Made by a program: the position numbers and the translations under genes. A DNA stretch of 64,000 bases from contig NZ_CP120997.1 in the NCBI RefSeq assembly GCF_030719295.1, positions 5,157,501 through 5,221,500 of the forward strand. Direction: 5' to 3'. Source of the DNA: Streptomyces sp. Mut1 (GTDB lineage Bacteria > Actinomycetota > Actinomycetes > Streptomycetales > Streptomycetaceae). The notes under the pieces were generated by a model. It was not told the DNA's origin. It ran no database searches and saw nothing but the letters and a program-made list of their open reading frames with translations. Positions 63,511-64,000 of this stretch are shown one piece after another. How positions within the stretch are numbered: position 1 is the first letter of the stretch; each line of letters starts with the position of its first letter.

Positions 63511-64000
63511 ATGACAACGACAGCCACCGAAACGACCGCGGCGAGGACCGCCGTGGTCAGCTTCGACCAGGTCACCAAGGCCTACGGAGACGTACGCGCC
63601 GTCGACGGACTCACCCTCGACCTGCACCCTGGCGAGACCGTCGCGCTGCTCGGCCCCAACGGCGCCGGGAAGTCCTCCACCCTCGACCTCCTCCTCGGCC
63701 TGCGCACCGCGGACTCCGGCAGCGTCCGCCTCTTCGGCACGTCCCCGCAGGAGGCCATCGCGGCCGGCCGGGTCGGCGCCATGCTCCAGAGCGGCGGCCT
63801 GATGGAGGACGTCACCGTCGAGGAACTGGTCCGGCTGGTCTGCGATCTGCACCCGCACCCCTACCCGGTGAGCGAGGTGCTGGCCCGGGCCGGCGTCGCG
63901 TCGATCGCCGGCCGCATGGTCAACAAGCTCTCCGGCGGCCAGGAACAGCGCGTACGGTTCGCCCTCGCCACCGCGGGCGCCAACGACCTGATTGTGCTCG
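63511..64000 (+). CDS. ABC exporter ATP-binding protein (DrrA/CcmA type), 5' part
   Basis: The first 163 residues are present; the frame runs off the window end. Walker [10 protein letters not shown] is near residues 48-56, the Q-loop is in [20 protein letters not shown], the signature is [14 protein letters not shown], and the sequence stops just at the start of Walker B (NDLIVL). The unusual GGQEQR in place of GGQQQR/GGMRRR is seen in a subgroup of actinobacterial ABC-2 exporters. It normally forms an operon with an ABC-2 permease and often a two-component system. Confidence 0.9.
   Translation, partial: MTTTATETTAARTAVVSFDQVTKAYGDVRAVDGLTLDLHPGETVALLGPNGAGKSSTLDLLLGLRTADSGSVRLFGTSPQEAIAAGRVGAMLQSGGLMEDVTVEELVRLVCDLHPHPYPVSEVLARAGVASIAGRMVNKLSGGQEQRVRFALATAGANDLIVL

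Noticed and set aside
60861..63578. A 905-codon minus-strand frame opposite the peptidoglycan-binding-like gene and beyond.
   Set aside because: Composition is that of an antisense shadow, it crosses two terminators and a promoter, and the plus-strand gene has a recognisable TM and domains.

Overview
The window is chromosomal DNA from a Streptomyces or very close actinomycete. Supporting signs are the very high G+C, third-codon positions that are almost all G or C, and frequent GTG starts. The gene content fits too: mycothiol biosynthesis (mshB), large LuxR (LAL) regulators, PAS-GAF-SpoIIE-HATPase phosphatases, XRE and GntR regulators, an AA10 chitin-active oxidase, and DasR-type operator sequences. 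No rRNA, tRNA, CRISPR array or intact insertion sequence was recognised.

Layout. 1-4.8 kb: end of a C39-like peptidase gene, an Eis-type acetyltransferase, ychF, a Uma2-family nuclease, a decayed stretch, and a Phd/RelE-type toxin-antitoxin pair. 4.9-20 kb: an accessory, conflict-type region. It holds a three-gene TPR/CHAT-protease operon. Divergent from it is a candidate RiPP operon: a 31-residue peptide, a very strong hairpin, a PqqD-like/HExxH membrane protein and a TPR protein. Convergent with that is a TIR / degenerate-P-loop / two-TM membrane-protein operon, preceded on the same strand by an XRE regulator. 20.2-27.3 kb: a chitin-related block with an AA10 oxidase, a LAL regulator and an M4 protease. 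The two enzymes end in similar chitin-binding modules and each has a DasR-like site upstream. A small secreted protein follows. 27.4-36.2 kb: GntR regulator, small SPOR-like protein, NUDIX hydrolase, an RsbW-like kinase behind a sigma-B-like promoter, a multidomain SpoIIE phosphatase, PspA with an apparent ATT start, a TPM-domain membrane protein and a self-palindrome MarR regulator. 36.5-42.3 kb: isochorismatase-fold hydrolase, a lipoprotein peptide-binding protein with a large charged insert, typA and a small secreted protein. 42.8-55.8 kb: two tandem paralogous five-gene oligopeptide ABC operons separated by a small secreted protein. 56-64 kb: membrane protein, S9 peptidase, small membrane protein, mshB, DUF6113-like membrane protein, a peptidoglycan-binding-like membrane protein with a Gly-Pro repeat region, and the start of an ABC exporter gene.

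How the parts work together. The most unusual content is the cluster at 5-18.5 kb. The CHAT protease probably acts with its two overlapping neighbours. The TIR enzyme and its P-loop partner carry the same 16-residue motif at the effector C-terminus and the partner N-terminus, the arrangement described for bacterial amyloid-signalling NLR/effector pairs. The short peptide upstream of the RRE/M50 protein looks like an undescribed RiPP precursor. All three functions are inferred from sequence alone. The housekeeping genes (ychF, typA, mshB, pspA) are confident.
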